In this document: positions 60,601-64,000 of the stretch, in pieces | Layout: each line of letters starts with the position of its first letter | How positions within the stretch are numbered: the stretch's first letter is position 1 | Source: Diadema setosum | Taxonomy: Eukaryota; Echinodermata; Echinoidea; Diadematoida; Diadematidae | DNA: 64,000 nucleotides | Direction of reading: 5' to 3' | Assembly (NCBI RefSeq): GCF_964275005.1 | Contig: NC_092705.1 | Coordinates: 4,527,825-4,591,824, forward strand | Notes under the pieces: model-generated | Database searches by the model: none | What the model saw: only the letters and a program-made list of their open reading frames with translations | What the model was told of the DNA's origin: nothing | Made by a program: the position numbers and the translations under genes

Positions 60601-61786
60601 TACTAACACACTAGCAATCAACAAAAACCAACCATTAAAATGGGCACGATCTCTGACGAAAGTGAAATTTTCTCACCTAAATGACAACATATCGCATCCA
60701 AAATGAAATTTTCGGTACTTCTTAACATAACAGTTAAGAAACAATGGTCCAAGAAACTGGATTTTTTGTCGTTTTCTCGATGTTCATGGATTTTGAAAAC
60801 ATATCCTCACGTAAAATAGAACTTTCGCGAGCAGATGTGGGCCGCCATTTTTGTTCGGAAAGTGGATGTTACCATCGAAAAAAATAAGAAAAACACGAGA
60901 AAGACATCAACAACACCGCCAGATTTGCGATCTTGTTTGCGGCCAATGCATGTGCGCCCTCTATTTTCACGTGCTTTCGCAATGGGAATTGGCGCTTACG
61001 CAATGTTCGCGAGACATGTGAAGGCGTTCAGCTACAGATCGCGGAGCACGCGCGTATTGCATAGGGATTGTACATCGTGCCGCAAGCAGAAATACTACGT
61101 CGCATATCGCCCTTATCGTTGAAAATTGTGCCGGGTTTTGCCCTGGTAAATCATGAAAACTGCGGTGGTCAATGGTAAATTTCTTTTATGAAACAGTTGC
61201 GTTAATTAATAATCTTGTCTATGATATATGAAATGGTTGAAAATAATTTGCCTGATTTGTTTACAAGTTGGAAAAACCCTTAACAATGCTTAAACTGCCG
61301 CAAACGGGATATTTTACTCTAGTGCTTCGGGTGCTTCTATATGAAAGCGTTAAAATCTGCTAGAAAACAGGAAAATACGGCTCTGAAACAGATGTGTCAA
61401 AGTCACAGCATGATCAAATGATTGACGGGTAAGGTGCAGTGAGTGAGGAAGGAGTCTGGAGCTCGGGAGGGCGCGAGGCAGGGCAGGGAAGGGCGCTGGT
61501 CGCGCACGTTTTCAGAAAGAAAGAGAACCGACCGAAGAGGTCTACGGCGCGGCGCGGCACTAGCACTCGCATTCACAATCACCAGATCACATCACATCAT
61601 GTTCCGAGTAGCTTAAACATGTTTTAATTCATTTAGCTTACATTCATGCATCACAAAATTCAACTGAAGCATGCCTTTACAGAATTATCTTTGTAAATTT
61701 ACCTCTGCTTGCGTTCTTATGCCATTGTCCGGCGACATAAGATTGCCCAAGAGGGTCTGGAATTGCTCCTGCTCGTGCTCCGCCAT
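21514..61786 (-). CDS. IPO5: Importin-5 (karyopherin beta-3), whole coding span, 25 exons
   Basis: Nuclear import receptor of the importin-beta family. Known role of the family: it binds cargo such as ribosomal proteins and histones in the cytoplasm, passes the nuclear pore, and releases cargo when RanGTP binds its N-terminal half. The whole protein should be a solenoid of HEAT repeats. I rebuilt 25 exons by hand from conserved peptides and splice sites; all phases agree and the total is 1099 residues plus stop, against 1097 in human. Diagnostic segments: [10 protein letters not shown] (exon 1), [10 protein letters not shown] (exon 3), [12 protein letters not shown] (exon 9), [20 protein letters not shown] (exon 11), [17 protein letters not shown] (exon 13), [17 protein letters not shown] (exon 14), [20 protein letters not shown] (exon 16), [13 protein letters not shown] (exon 22). 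Acidic loops occur near residues 325-333, 592-596 and 816-836. No frameshift or stop was met. Intron 1 is 16.9 kb, the others 0.18-3.4 kb. Intron 16 is an AT-AC U12 intron. Identity is near certain; exact ends of exon 3 are slightly open. Confidence 0.97.
22513..22654 (-). CDS. IPO5: IPO5 exon 24 (residues 1022-1069)
   Basis: Reads [20 protein letters not shown] then [16 protein letters not shown] and GIVREVQ. Human has [20 protein letters not shown]. The acceptor TTAATTCAAG has a weak pyrimidine tract; donor GTGGGT; phases 2 to 0. Confidence 0.92.
23436..23643. mobile_element. TA-flanked MITE with GAAATTTTCGC words, copy 3
   Basis: TA, CTGTAAAACACAATATTC on the left and CGTATTACAG, TA on the right, with repeated GAAATTTTCGC and GAAATTCACGAAAATA inside. 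In IPO5 intron 23, ending 34 bp from the exon 23 donor. Confidence 0.6.
23678..23906 (-). CDS. IPO5: IPO5 exon 23 (residues 946-1022)
   Basis: The longest exon. It contains [36 protein letters not shown] and [10 protein letters not shown], matching NVNATENCISAVGKIM and [20 protein letters not shown] of human. Acceptor TAAACAG, donor GTGAGT, phases 1 to 2. Its donor lies only about 30 bp from a TA-type MITE in intron 23. Confidence 0.96.
24562..24706 (-). CDS. IPO5: IPO5 exon 22 (residues 898-946)
   Basis: Reads [20 protein letters not shown] then [20 protein letters not shown], matching the [20 protein letters not shown] segment of human. Acceptor GCCTTTCAG, donor GTAAGT, phases 0 to 1. Confidence 0.96.
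24884..24958 (-). CDS. IPO5: IPO5 exon 21 (residues 873-897)
   Basis: Reads [20 protein letters not shown] then EFCGP; human has [20 protein letters not shown]. Acceptor CTTTTGCAG, donor GTGAGT, phase 0 on both sides. Confidence 0.95.
25302..25424 (-). CDS. IPO5: IPO5 exon 20 (residues 832-872)
   Basis: Reads [20 protein letters not shown], then [16 protein letters not shown]. Human has [20 protein letters not shown]. Acceptor TCTCGTAG, donor GTAAGT, phase 0 on both sides. Confidence 0.95.
26171..26226 (-). CDS. IPO5: IPO5 exon 19 (residues 813-831)
   Basis: Short exon reading [19 protein letters not shown], the third acidic stretch (human KRQDEDYDEQVEESLQDED). Acceptor TTTGACAG, donor GTGAGA, phases 1 to 0. 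Confidence 0.95.
26405..26965. mobile_element. TTAA palindromic MITE, family A (Kolobok-like), copy 1
   Basis: 561 bp, flanked by TTAA at 26401-26404 and 26966-26969. The ends are AGGACAAGTTCACCTTCATA and its reverse complement, and the inverted arms reach deep into the element (CGCTGGATGAGAAGACTACT against its complement). TTAA sites are used by Kolobok and piggyBac; the AGG start favours Kolobok-like. Lies in IPO5 intron 18. Confidence 0.82.
27130..27241 (-). mobile_element. tRNA-like SINE head or tRNA pseudogene
   Basis: On the minus strand, an A-box-like TGGTTCAGTGGATAAG (27216-27231) and a B-box-like GGTTTAAGTCCCC (27155-27167) at tRNA-like spacing. The intervening part does not fold as a clean cloverleaf by eye. 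Probably a decayed SINE in IPO5 intron 18. Confidence 0.45.
27671..27782 (-). CDS. IPO5: IPO5 exon 18 (residues 776-813)
   Basis: Reads [20 protein letters not shown] and on to [14 protein letters not shown], matching [20 protein letters not shown] and the HFKNQELRQ end of human. Acceptor TATCCCGCAG, donor GTAGGG, phases 0 to 1. Confidence 0.93.
27946..28030. mobile_element. Miniature 85 bp piggyBac-like MITE, copy 2
   Basis: TTAA (27942-27945), CCCGTTGAGGAC at the left and GTCCTCAGTGGG, TTAA (28031-28034) at the right. Same family as 9929-10017. In IPO5 intron 17. Confidence 0.72.
28487..28659 (-). CDS. IPO5: IPO5 exon 17 (residues 718-775), begins after an AC acceptor
   Basis: Begins TTGTCAGG after CGCAC. 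It completes a Val codon and continues [20 protein letters not shown], matching [20 protein letters not shown] of human. It ends [11 protein letters not shown]. Donor GTAAGT, phases 1 to 0. Confidence 0.95.
28660..29115 (-). other. IPO5: IPO5 intron 16, minor-spliceosome AT-AC intron (456 bp)
   Basis: Seen: donor ATATCCTTTC at 29106-29115, which matches the U12 AT-AC consensus ATATCCTTT at all nine positions. TTCCTTGAC at 28672-28680 matches the U12 branch-site consensus; its A (28673) lies 13 nt from the last intron base, in the usual range. The intron ends in AC at 28660-28661. Joining the flanks makes codon GTT and keeps the conserved FHD-x-VR segment in frame. There is no GT at the donor side that would fit. 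The intron also holds a T-run/G-run tract (about 28996-29028). Confidence 0.93.
29116..29272 (-). CDS. IPO5: IPO5 exon 16 (residues 666-718), ends at an AT-AC donor
   Basis: Contains [20 protein letters not shown] and later [10 protein letters not shown], nearly the human sequence. The acceptor has a long poly-C pyrimidine tract followed by CTCGACAG. The exon stops after the first base of codon 718 with no GT available. The next bases are ATATCCTTTC, a perfect U12-type AT-AC donor. Confidence 0.95.
29889..29970. repeat. Impure ATT/ATC trinucleotide tract
   Basis: Mixed TTG, TTA and TCA units in IPO5 intron 15. Confidence 0.8.
30035..30096 (-). CDS. IPO5: IPO5 exon 15 (residues 645-665)
   Basis: Short exon reading [20 protein letters not shown]. 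The GW(Q/E)FVNLGDQ end matches human exactly apart from one residue. Acceptor CTTCCACAG, donor GTAAGT, phases 1 to 0. Confidence 0.95.
30506..30655. repeat. (ATC)n-like trinucleotide tract
   Basis: 150 bp of ATC, GTC and ACC units with drift, in IPO5 intron 14. Confidence 0.85.
30743..30959 (-). CDS. IPO5: IPO5 exon 14 (residues 573-645)
   Basis: Contains the second acidic patch [20 protein letters not shown], then [20 protein letters not shown]. Human has [20 protein letters not shown]. Acceptor TTCCACAG, donor GTGAGT, phases 0 to 1. Confidence 0.97.
31579..31797 (-). CDS. IPO5: IPO5 exon 13 (residues 500-572)
   Basis: Contains [32 protein letters not shown] and [19 protein letters not shown], near identical to vertebrate IPO5. 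Acceptor CTTGACAG, donor GTGAGG, phase 0 on both sides. Confidence 0.97.
33004..33177 (-). CDS. IPO5: IPO5 exon 12 (residues 442-499)
   Basis: Contains [20 protein letters not shown] and the following [14 protein letters not shown]. It matches [20 protein letters not shown] of human. Acceptor CAATTTTAG, donor GTGAGA, phase 0 on both sides. Confidence 0.96.
33921..34010 (-). CDS. IPO5: IPO5 exon 11 (residues 412-441)
   Basis: Starts [20 protein letters not shown], one of the most conserved stretches of the family. Acceptor CATCAG; the donor GTGATT is weaker than the others but is fixed by frame and by the homologues. Confidence 0.95.
34567..34694 (-). CDS. IPO5: IPO5 exon 10 (residues 369-411)
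   Basis: Reads [20 protein letters not shown] then [19 protein letters not shown], matching [20 protein letters not shown] of human. Acceptor AAATCAG, donor GTAAGC, phases 1 to 0. Confidence 0.96.
34789..34904. mobile_element. Half copy of TTAA palindromic MITE family A
   Basis: Only one arm is present, including the terminal GGTGAACTTGTCCT. The other half is missing. A LINE 3' end starts within a few bases of its end at 34909. Confidence 0.75.
34909..35340 (+). mobile_element. LINE 3' end (reverse-transcriptase C-terminus plus 3' tail)
   Basis: The frame reads [20 protein letters not shown], later [20 protein letters not shown] and [10 protein letters not shown], stop at 35182-35184. This is the usual C-terminal end of CR1/L2-like LINE proteins. 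It is 5' truncated exactly where a half copy of a TTAA MITE ends, and finishes in an AT-rich tail near 35340. It lies in IPO5 intron 9, antisense to the gene. Confidence 0.85.
35430..35624 (-). CDS. IPO5: IPO5 exon 9 (residues 304-369)
   Basis: Holds the first acidic loop, [20 protein letters not shown], followed by a [11 protein letters not shown] segment. This is a hallmark of IPO5 (human [20 protein letters not shown]). Acceptor TTTCACAG, donor GTGAGG, phases 1 to 1. Confidence 0.97.
36115..36345. repeat. (GTT)n-like trinucleotide tract abutting IPO5 exon 8
   Basis: Impure GTT, GTG and ATT array ending a few bases before the donor side of exon 8 (36352). On the transcribed strand it is an AAC-rich intron start. 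Confidence 0.8.
36352..36472 (-). CDS. IPO5: IPO5 exon 8 (residues 264-304)
   Basis: Contains [20 protein letters not shown], almost identical to [20 protein letters not shown] of human IPO5. Acceptor CCCCAG, donor GTGAGT, phases 0 to 1. Confidence 0.95.
36600..36960 (-). mobile_element. tRNA-derived SINE, copy 2, diverged and interrupted
   Basis: tRNA-like head with an A box GGTGGCAGAGTCGGTAG (36928-36944 region) and a B box GAGTTCGAATCC (36889-36900). The body part at about 36640-36705 matches the SINE at 45190. About 130 bp of unrelated sequence (about 36708-36840) lies between head and body. In IPO5 intron 7. Confidence 0.65.
37182..37307 (-). CDS. IPO5: IPO5 exon 7 (residues 222-263)
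   Basis: Reads [20 protein letters not shown] and later [17 protein letters not shown], matching [20 protein letters not shown] of human. Acceptor GAAATACAG, donor GTGAGT. The intron that follows opens with a long C-rich tract. Confidence 0.94.
37590..37694 (-). CDS. IPO5: IPO5 exon 6 (residues 187-221)
   Basis: Reads [19 protein letters not shown], then a short linker and [12 protein letters not shown]. It matches the ARATAAFILAN and KHFADLLPGFL segments of human. Acceptor CACTAG, donor GTAAGT, phase 0 on both sides. Confidence 0.93.
37725..37945. mobile_element. TA-flanked MITE with TTTTCGCG motifs, copy 1
   Basis: 221 bp. The ends CTGTATATGCCGTTATTTTC and the complement of GAAAATAACGGCGTATACAG lie between TA dinucleotides. 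It is rich in TTTCGCGA words. It starts about 30 bp upstream of IPO5 exon 6, in intron 5. Tc1/mariner type by TA target. Confidence 0.72.
38786..38882 (-). CDS. IPO5: IPO5 exon 5 (residues 154-186)
   Basis: Reads [20 protein letters not shown] then [12 protein letters not shown], matching [20 protein letters not shown] of human. Acceptor GATGTGCAG, donor GTAAGA. It completes the split Asn codon from exon 4. Confidence 0.94.
38925..39208. mobile_element. piggyBac-like MITE, 284 bp
   Basis: TTAA (38921-38924), CCCGTTC at the left and GGAACGGG, TTAA (39209-39212) at the right. CCC ends plus TTAA suggest piggyBac. Starts about 40 bp from IPO5 exon 5, inside intron 4. Confidence 0.6.
39426..39985. 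mobile_element. TTAA palindromic MITE, family A, copy 2 (TTCA flanks)
   Basis: 560 bp, the same palindrome as the copy at 26405 but in inverse orientation of the core. The flanks are TTCA at 39422-39425 and 39986-39989 in place of TTAA. Lies in IPO5 intron 4. Confidence 0.82.
40682..40784 (-). CDS. IPO5: IPO5 exon 4 (residues 120-154)
   Basis: Reads [18 protein letters not shown] and ends SALNIF plus two bases of an Asn codon. It aligns with DEDGNNQWPEGLKFLFDSV of human IPO5. Acceptor GCCATCAG, donor GTAAGA, phases 1 to 2. Confidence 0.93.
42419..42599. mobile_element. TA-flanked palindromic MITE (Tc1/mariner-like), 181 bp
   Basis: TA, CAGTTCAGCCAGCGATCAAG on the left and its complement then TA on the right; almost the entire length is self-complementary around TTGCATACAATCAATTGATT. 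TA target and CAGT start fit Tc1/mariner. In IPO5 intron 3. Confidence 0.7.
42726..43440. repeat. Dispersed repeat split by the GACCCCGTTTA element
   Basis: Flanks 42726-42770 and 43351-43440 together resemble the continuous copy at about 46390-46520: shared ACAGGAAGG, then GGGGGATTAG, TAATCTC or TTATCTC, CATTGGCA or CACTGACA, and CATCTGA. Superfamily unknown. Confidence 0.5.
42771..43350. mobile_element. GC-rich DNA element with GACCCCGTTTA ends, 580 bp
   Basis: GACCCCGTTTATAG on the left and CTGTAAACGGGGTC on the right are inverted copies. The inside repeats CAGTGTAAACG and GGCTCGGC words, with far higher GC than the surroundings. It interrupts another repeat (see the pieces at 42726-42770 and 43351-43440). 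In IPO5 intron 3. Confidence 0.65.
43826..44048. mobile_element. TA-flanked MITE, same type as 37725, copy 2
   Basis: TA, CGGTATACGCCATTAGCGAG on the left and TTCGGCATATACAG, TA on the right. More diverged than the copy at 37725. In IPO5 intron 3, about 100 bp from exon 3. Confidence 0.6.
44148..44340 (-). CDS. IPO5: IPO5 exon 3 (residues 56-120)
   Basis: Carries the conserved AAVLLRRLF and [13 protein letters not shown] motifs of the N-terminal HEAT repeats. Donor GTGAGT, phase 1. Two in-frame acceptors lie 9 bases apart: ATCAAAG, used here, which adds Asn-Thr-Gln, and ACGCAG, which starts the exon at 44331. The upstream one keeps the Gln that precedes (M/L)AAVLLRRL in homologues. Confidence 0.9.
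44711..44791 (-). CDS. IPO5: IPO5 exon 2 (residues 29-55)
   Basis: Reads [19 protein letters not shown] and on to PPE. It matches the ETYENIPGQSKITFLLQ segment of human IPO5. Acceptor TGATTTCAG, donor GTAGGT, phase 0 on both sides. Confidence 0.93.
45190..45536 (-). mobile_element. tRNA-derived SINE, copy 1
   Basis: Read on the minus strand, it has a tRNA-like head with an A box TTAGCACAGTTGGTAG (45511-45526) and a perfect B box GGTTCGATTCC (45471-45481). A body of about 250 bp follows, including TAAAAGATCCCGCATCACTA. The body makes it a SINE, not a working tRNA. In IPO5 intron 1, same strand as the gene. Confidence 0.8.
46390..46520. repeat. Uninterrupted copy of the dispersed repeat seen at 42726 and 43351
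   Basis: Shares ACAGGAAGGAC, TTAGGGGGATTAGATTATCT and CAGACATCTGAACCAA-like segments with the split copy at 42.7-43.4 kb. Ends uncertain. Confidence 0.5.
47203..47241. repeat. (TG)n microsatellite
   Basis: Interrupted TG run in IPO5 intron 1. Confidence 0.9.
47934..48300 (+). mobile_element. LINE 3' end with (ATT)n tail
   Basis: The frame from 47940 reads [20 protein letters not shown], then [20 protein letters not shown], then [15 protein letters not shown], stop at 48129-48131. This is the classic LINE ORF2 C-terminus. The 3' part ends in GCGCTATAAAAGTA and an (ATT)n run, as in L2-type elements. 5' truncated, in IPO5 intron 1, antisense to the gene. Confidence 0.88.
50041..50083. repeat. 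(GT)n-like microsatellite
   Basis: GTGTGCAT-interrupted GT run in IPO5 intron 1. Confidence 0.9.
50260..50824. mobile_element. TTAA palindromic MITE, family A, copy 3
   Basis: 565 bp, flanked by TTAA at 50256-50259 and 50825-50828. It carries the same ends and core as the other two full copies, with scattered point differences. Lies in IPO5 intron 1. Confidence 0.82.
51097..51497. mobile_element. TTAA palindromic MITE, family B, copy 2
   Basis: 401 bp between TTAA at 51093-51096 and 51498-51501. The ends AGGGATGGTACC and GATCCCT have drifted, but the internal GATATCTCAGCCATTTCAAA core is shared with the other copies. Confidence 0.72.
51688..51709. repeat. Poly(C) tract
   Basis: About 20 C in a row in IPO5 intron 1. 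Confidence 0.9.
52340..52450. repeat. GC-rich hairpin-prone tract
   Basis: Repeated GCGCAGCG, GGTCGCCGGCGACGGCGG and CTAGCGCTGG words form inverted pairs. The open frame on the minus strand here is compositional. Function unknown. Confidence 0.5.
52589..53032. repeat. Two direct repeats, about 140 bp each, in a GC-rich block
   Basis: Units about 52591-52730 and 52889-53032 share TGTCTGTACTA, TACTACGGCGACTCGCCTG, TAAGCACGGCG and CCTTCCACAGT. In addition, GTGAAATAGGCCCCACC at about 52586 occurs inverted at about 52871. The block ends close to the nested acidic-protein exon. No protein recognised. Confidence 0.7.
53300..53412. repeat. CTACTAG-rich quasi-palindromic low-complexity tract
   Basis: Runs of TAGTAGTA and CTACTAG in both orientations, able to form many short hairpins. 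Lies between the 52.6-53.0 kb repeats and the acidic ORF. Confidence 0.7.
53614..53887 (-). CDS. Possible first exon of a nested gene: very acidic protein of unknown function
   Basis: Open frame from ATG at 53887, inside IPO5 intron 1 on the same strand. Residues 8-46 are highly acidic (runs of Asp and Glu), then comes a short PYRYEP motif near residue 54, then a Pro-rich part and [12 protein letters not shown] donor GTATGT follows at 53613, giving 91 residues in phase 1; without splicing the frame runs on to a stop at 53534. The base composition is GC-rich and unlike its surroundings, and a TATA/CRE-like promoter lies about 200 bp upstream. PYRYEP after an acidic head faintly recalls proteins with a P2X7-like C-terminal cysteine domain in invertebrates, but I found no cysteine-rich exon downstream. 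A chance ORF in a GC-rich block is the alternative. Confidence 0.4.
54091..54111 (-). promoter_or_regulatory. Candidate TATA/CRE-like promoter of the nested acidic-protein gene
   Basis: On the minus strand the segment contains TGACGTATAAGC, a CRE-like TGACGTA merged with a TATAA core. It is followed by a GC-rich stretch (about 53940-54080) and, about 200 bases on, the ATG at 53887. Motifs are short, so this is suggestive only. Confidence 0.3.
55048..55636. mobile_element. TTAA palindromic MITE, family C
   Basis: 589 bp starting AGGGGAAATCCAGTCC after TTAA (55044-55047) and ending GGGCTGGATTTCCCCT before a drifted TCAA. The inner arms share AAGTTATGACATTTTGAAG and its complement. In IPO5 intron 1. 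Confidence 0.77.
56657..57181. mobile_element. TTAA MITE with CTCTTTATGTGCCATG ends
   Basis: 525 bp, TTAA at 56653-56656 and 57182-57185. The left end CTCTTTATGTGCCATG matches the complement of the right end, CATGGCACATGAAGAG, at 15 of 16 positions. No coding sequence. Confidence 0.75.
57186..57561. mobile_element. TTAA palindromic MITE, family B, copy 3
   Basis: 376 bp with TTAA at 57182-57185 and 57562-57565. The left end AGGGACTGTACAG is like copy 1; the right end is CTGTACACACCCT. It abuts the element at 56657-57181, sharing one TTAA. Confidence 0.8.
58358..58439. mobile_element. Miniature 82 bp piggyBac-like MITE
   Basis: Ends CCCTTTGTGTGCCA and its exact complement TGGCACACAAAGGG, flanked by TTAT (left) and TTAA (right). 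The ends resemble those of the 56657-57181 element, so the two may share a parent family. Confidence 0.68.
60838..60850 (-). promoter_or_regulatory. YY1-like motif in a CpG-richer part of IPO5 intron 1
   Basis: On the minus strand AAAATGGCGGCCC, close to the YY1 consensus AANATGGCGGC that marks many metazoan promoters. The surrounding 60640-61130 has several TTTCGC and CGCG words. It could serve a downstream alternative promoter of IPO5 or of a nested transcript; no exon is visible nearby. Confidence 0.25.
61703..61786 (-). CDS. IPO5: IPO5 exon 1 (start codon, residues 1-28)
   Basis: Begins ATGGCGGAG with A at -3 and G at +4, a strong start context. It reads [16 protein letters not shown] then [12 protein letters not shown], aligning with the QQQFYLLLGNLLSPDN start of vertebrate IPO5. 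Donor GTAAAT, phase 0. The bases just before the ATG (TTTTGACAG then C) also look like a splice acceptor, so a non-coding exon further upstream is possible. Confidence 0.93.
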
Positions 61787-62066
61787 GCTGTCAAAATGAA
61801 TGACACATTTCCCGCACTTAGATATTTTCAAGTTGAACTATGACCCATACTACCGGAAATAAATCCATGAAGTTTTCCAAACTGATTTATGAACAACTTT
61901 ATGGCTCACAATTTCCTAAAAAAGTGATAATAGATTCTTCCCAATTTCATCATGTTTTCATGTGAAAAAATATTATTTCGAAAAATCTTTACATAATAAA
62001 TATTTTGTACAGCAATATTTTCTATTCCTTAATATGTGGGACGAGGTTGAGATTCATGGTGTTATC
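61787..62066. promoter_or_regulatory. Possible divergent promoter between IPO5 and an unknown rightward gene
   Basis: 280 bp separate the IPO5 start codon (minus) from an ATGGCGGAAATG with a splice donor on the plus strand. Short head-to-head spacing is typical of shared promoters of housekeeping genes. The segment is AT-rich and shows no TATA box in a convincing place. Inference; it depends on the neighbouring exon being real and on there being no non-coding IPO5 exon further upstream. Confidence 0.3.
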
Positions 62067-62078
62067 ATGGCGGAAATG
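62067..62078 (+). CDS. Possible first coding exon of an unknown divergent gene (Met-Ala-Glu-Met)
   Basis: ATG GCG GAA ATG followed directly by GTGAGTGCC, an excellent splice donor; the start has G at +4. Twelve coding bases are too few to identify a product. I could not find a convincing second exon before the window ends. A good acceptor follows a pyrimidine tract at about 62862, but the sequence after it shows no recognisable protein. It could be chance. Confidence 0.3.
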
Positions 62079-63618
62079 GTGAGTGCCAAACGCTGAACTT
62101 TTATTTGTAAACAAAGGTTAAATCTTTCAACATATGCAGCTTTGATAATTCGGAGCAACTGTATATCTCGTAATAGGGTGGACATGATTACTCTGTAATT
62201 TGATGTTGATTCTCCCGCAAATCTCGGTGAAACTATCGATTGATTTTAACACGGTATGGTGAACCATGTTAGACATCATGGTACAATGGCAATGCCTCAA
62301 TGGTAGAGACGAAAGACTCCGCCGCTCGCTCGTTCGTGCTTTTTCCTATGCCATGGGCAATGCAATGGCACAATTGTGATCTACAATACAAAACTGAGCT
62401 GAGCCGAGTACCAACTCGGCTGTTTGGCCGGGAGCTCGGTAGCGCGGTCTGTCATGATTATCCTCTGCTATGCAGAGAGGCAGCCAGCAGAAATAGTTGC
62501 TAGTGTACTTTCGCACCTCTTTGACCAGTTGACCCATTTGTGAAATGATTTTGAAATTACAAACTCGCATATTCAGTCATCAGTGACCAAAAATAATAGC
62601 AACTGAGACATTCATTGAGTGTCCAGTATTCTAACGTTAGATGTTGAGTTTTCTATAACACTTTTACAAGTGTCAGAAAATCTCAATCGCTTGGTGGAAT
62701 GCTGCTCTGAAGCAGTCGGCACAGTACAAAATACGTTCAGCGCATGCAGTGTGACTGTGAGGGGCGCATGAGGTCGGTCGATCATTCGATCTAATGATCA
62801 CAGTGGCTTTTTCTATGGTGTCTTTGAAAAGCTAAAATTTGATTTTCCCTTTTCCTCAGCCAAGACTTGTGGTAGCGGTTGTTGCTTCTACGGAGATCTA
62901 TACAAAGTGGTTCAGCGCGTGTGCGTGCAGCCCCTTAACGTTAGATCTTTCTTTTTCTTTCATTTTCAGGTATTCCTATGATCTCTCCATTTCCTTCCTG
63001 TTGTAATTTGTGTTAATGATTTCTTTGTGGGTTTCCTCATGTGTAACTTTGTCAATTTCATATTCAATCTTACTTTCTGCCTAATTATTCTTTGTTTCCT
63101 TCAAAGGTTATCTTTCTCTCCATGTACAGCTTTCCTTTCTTTCCTCACCAATATCTTTTTCTTATCTTTTGTTTTGATGACGTGTTTTCTTTATTTCCTT
63201 TTTAACCTGTATTTAAGTCTTTCTTTCCTTTCCATTCATCTTTGCTCCCTTCCAGTTTTGATTCATATCTCATGAATTCCAACCTAGTGCCTTTTTGTTT
63301 TCAATCTTTGATTTTTCTTTGCTTTCTGCTTTTCTTTTCAAACATATCCATCTCTCCCTTGCTTTCCTTTATAATGCAAGTTTCTCTTCTCTCTTTCCTT
63401 CCATTATGTTTTGTTTTTGTTTTAAGTGTACTTTCTATTTTGTAAACCTTTTTCTTCATTTTTCCAAGTCTACCTTTTTAGTAGACCATTGTATCTTTTC
63501 ATTCATTTCCTTTGCCCCCTTTTCCTATCCTTTCTCTTTACAGTATATTCTTTCACCCTTGTCTTTAACCACATTTTTCACAATCTTCTTTCATTCACAC
63601 ATGCACACACACACACAC

Positions 63619-63657
<39 letters not shown>

Positions 63658-64000
63658 CACATGAACAGTAACCCCAAACCTCAATCAGTCACTATTGCAA
63701 GACTCAGTACAAGCTGAGGAAAAGGCGGAAAAAGAAGGTTTATCTTTTTAAAGATACCATAGAAGAACTTGTGATGGCTATGAGATCACTACATTCAGAT
63801 CAATCGCTGCGCTTGCTGCTTTGCCATGAACATGTTTTGTGTACCATGCTGTGCAGTTATCACAGAGCGAACTAGCTGTGATCGACATATTCCGGCAAGT
63901 GTAAAATTGTCAAAACGACAAAAGTTCCATTTCTACTGGACTTGGGTCTCACTCAGATGTAAATATTCATGGTTGTTGGATATCTTAAGTGAGTTTGTGG
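62079..64000. other. Flank upstream of IPO5, no gene resolved
   Basis: Begins with the candidate intron after 62078. It contains a pyrimidine-rich stretch (about 62945-63590) and a CA microsatellite. A good acceptor-like site is at about 62862, but no recognisable protein follows. Confidence 0.4.
63600..63660. repeat. (CA)n microsatellite
   Basis: CA run with two AACAC interruptions, at the end of a pyrimidine-rich (CTTT-type) stretch covering about 62945-63590. Confidence 0.95.

Larger units (their letters stand above)
44792..61702 (-). other. IPO5: IPO5 intron 1 (16.9 kb)
   Basis: Holds a SINE (45190), a dispersed repeat (46390), a LINE end (47934), TTAA MITEs (50260, 51097, 55048, 56657, 57186, 58358), the GC-rich block with the possible nested exon (52.3-54.1 kb), and two CpG-richer stretches at about 60640-61130 and 61430-61570. 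Its size and the position of the regulatory-looking GC-rich blocks suggest that intronic promoters or enhancers are possible. Confidence 0.85.

Noticed and set aside
63027-63717. Phe/Leu-rich ORFs as membrane proteins
   Set aside because: They lie in a CTTT-rich pyrimidine stretch and run into a CA microsatellite; no family resemblance.
1-64000. Retrovirus-like or other capsid-bearing elements
   Set aside because: I saw no long terminal repeats, protease, integrase or capsid signatures. The reverse-transcriptase pieces are of non-LTR (LINE) type.

Overview
The window is animal genomic DNA: AT-rich, intron-dense, and full of short palindromic DNA transposons, LINE tails, tRNA-derived SINEs and microsatellites. 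One host gene is unambiguous, the gene for importin-5 (IPO5 / RanBP5 / karyopherin beta-3, yeast Kap121/Pse1). It lies on the minus strand, with its start codon at 61786 and stop at 21514. I reconstructed 25 coding exons with matching splice phases. They sum to 3300 bases, i.e. 1099 residues plus stop, against 1097 residues for human IPO5. The protein and the repeat landscape suggest a marine invertebrate deuterostome, most likely an echinoderm; this is inference and the phylum is not proved.

Layout. 1-12 kb: intergenic, with a LINE reverse-transcriptase scrap (about 2.0-2.2 kb), a 2.2 kb hAT-like element with an 8-9 bp target duplication and a nested TTAA element (3.1-5.3 kb), and several hairpin MITEs. 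11.9-12.5 kb: a weakly supported 5' end of an unknown gene read leftward. 12.5-21.5 kb: no recognisable genes, mainly low-complexity DNA, ending in the IPO5 3' UTR. 21.5-61.8 kb: IPO5. Its introns hold many TTAA-type MITEs (Kolobok-like and piggyBac-like), TA-type MITEs (Tc1/mariner-like), two LINE 3' ends and SINEs. Intron 1 is 16.9 kb and carries on the same strand a possible nested first exon for a very acidic protein (ATG at 53887) with its own TATA/CRE-like promoter. 61.8-64 kb: upstream flank with a possible tiny divergent first coding exon at 62067, 280 bp from the IPO5 start codon.

The most striking point is that IPO5 intron 16 (28660-29115) cannot be spliced as GT-AG. It has a perfect minor-spliceosome AT-AC donor (ATATCCTTT), a U12 branch site (TTCCTTGAC) whose A lies 13 nt before the intron's last base, and a terminal AC. 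Using them joins the exons exactly in frame across a conserved segment. The gene therefore appears to need the U12 spliceosome. Apart from IPO5, the window is mainly a record of nested, repeated short-element insertion.
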